Assembly (NCBI GenBank): GCA_025355225.1
Contig: JANYAB010000753.1
Span: 1-5,290, forward strand
DNA length: 5,290 nt
DNA from: Bacteroidota bacterium
GTDB taxonomy: Bacteria; Bacteroidota; Bacteroidia; Sphingobacteriales; Sphingobacteriaceae
Direction of reading: 5' to 3'
Made by a program: the position numbers and the translations under genes. This document shows positions 5,094 through 5,290 of the stretch, piece by piece (position 1 is the first letter of the stretch; each line of letters begins with the position of its first letter). The notes below the pieces were generated by a model that made no database searches, had not been told where the DNA came from, and worked only from the letters and a program-made list of their open reading frames with translations.

Positions 5094-5178
5094 AGGCCTC
5101 GAGCGGCAAGAAAGGGCAAGATTTTGCAGCCCAGGTTTTGCCTGATTTGCCGGGCAAAGGCCTCGTGCGGCAAAGAAG
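5094..5178 (+). repeat. GC-rich direct repeat pair (AGGCCTCGnGCGGCAA)
   Basis: AGGCCTCGAGCGGCAA (5094-5109) recurs as AGGCCTCGTGCGGCAA (5158-5173), 64 bases apart, each followed by a purine run. The arm GTTTTGCCTGATTT (5135-5148) lies between them. Confidence 0.5.
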
Positions 5179-5290
5179 CCTTTCTACTGACAAGCGTTTT
5201 TGGTTACTTTTGTCGCACAAAAGTAACTAAGCCCCGCGGCTATGAGCGGGACAATGATTAATTTCAGCAAATCGCTATCTCGTCCTCAGC

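Larger units (their letters stand above)
4774..5227. repeat. Dispersed-repeat-like non-coding element bounded by matching palindromes
   Basis: Left boundary: GTTACTTTTCTTTA (4774-4787) and its exact complement (4791-4804) around CCG. Right boundary: GTTACTTTTGT (5203-5213) and its exact complement (5217-5227) around CGC. Both share GTTACTTTT...AAAAGTAAC. The interior has an imperfect stem (CGG 4846-4848 and TTGGCT 4850-4855 with AGCCAA 4876-4881 and CCG 4884-4886), two direct repeats, a 14-bp inverted repeat (AAATCAGGCAAAAC 5032-5045 with 5135-5148) and the phrase ATTGTCTGAACAGGATT, which I recall as frequent in Bacteroidota intergenic repeats. Open frames inside are short, overlap on both strands and read as low-complexity sequence, so I treat the region as non-coding. 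Confidence 0.6.

Noticed and set aside
5058..5261. 67-aa plus-strand ORF and overlapping minus-strand ORFs (4901-5173, 5035-5220)
   Set aside because: They lie across repeated, palindromic DNA and overlap each other on both strands. Their translations are low-complexity (KPRPRAARKGK and similar) and lack any domain.

Overview
The window looks like chromosomal DNA of a Bacteroidota, most likely Sphingobacteriaceae (Mucilaginibacter/Pedobacter-like). This is inferred from protein style, AT-rich leaders without Shine-Dalgarno sites, a TAnnTTTG-type promoter element, and dispersed palindromic repeats typical of that group. No rRNA or other marker gene fixes the taxon.

Layout. Bases 1-551 (minus strand) hold the N-terminal part of an MJ1255-like, GT-B type glycosyltransferase that runs off the left edge. 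Bases 552-770 are non-coding and hold its probable promoter and an imperfect inverted repeat. Bases 771-2865 form an AT-rich island of small gene cassettes: a 30-codon ORF or remnant (891-983), a 71-aa minus-strand protein (1110-1325), a 129-aa membrane protein (1789-2178), an Imm33/DUF2185-type immunity protein (2270-2614) and a 56-aa single-pass membrane protein (2695-2865). Bases 2866-3030 contain a strong stem-loop and the leader of the next gene. Bases 3031-4656 encode a complete GT39/PMT_2-type membrane glycosyltransferase. Bases 4657-5290 are non-coding and largely made of a dispersed-repeat-like element bounded by two GTTACTTTT...AAAAGTAAC palindromes.

The most interesting structure is a degenerate repeat of about 35-50 bp seen seven times between 771 and 2668. 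It ends in a core resembling GCGGGGACGGGAAAA. Six copies point along the plus strand. The seventh (1373-1407) points along the minus strand and lies directly upstream of the only minus-strand cassette gene. The repeat therefore keeps a fixed orientation relative to the gene it precedes. It fills most of the space between neighbouring cassettes, and two copies (R3, R4) lie almost back to back with no gene between them. This is the arrangement expected of a shared cassette junction, either a recombination site or a common 5' regulatory leader, in an immunity-gene array (polyimmunity locus) with no toxin in view.

Working together: the Imm33-type protein and perhaps the small membrane proteins probably protect the cell against polymorphic toxins of competing or sibling cells. 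The flanking glycosyltransferases are ordinary envelope or glycan genes and need not be functionally linked to the island.
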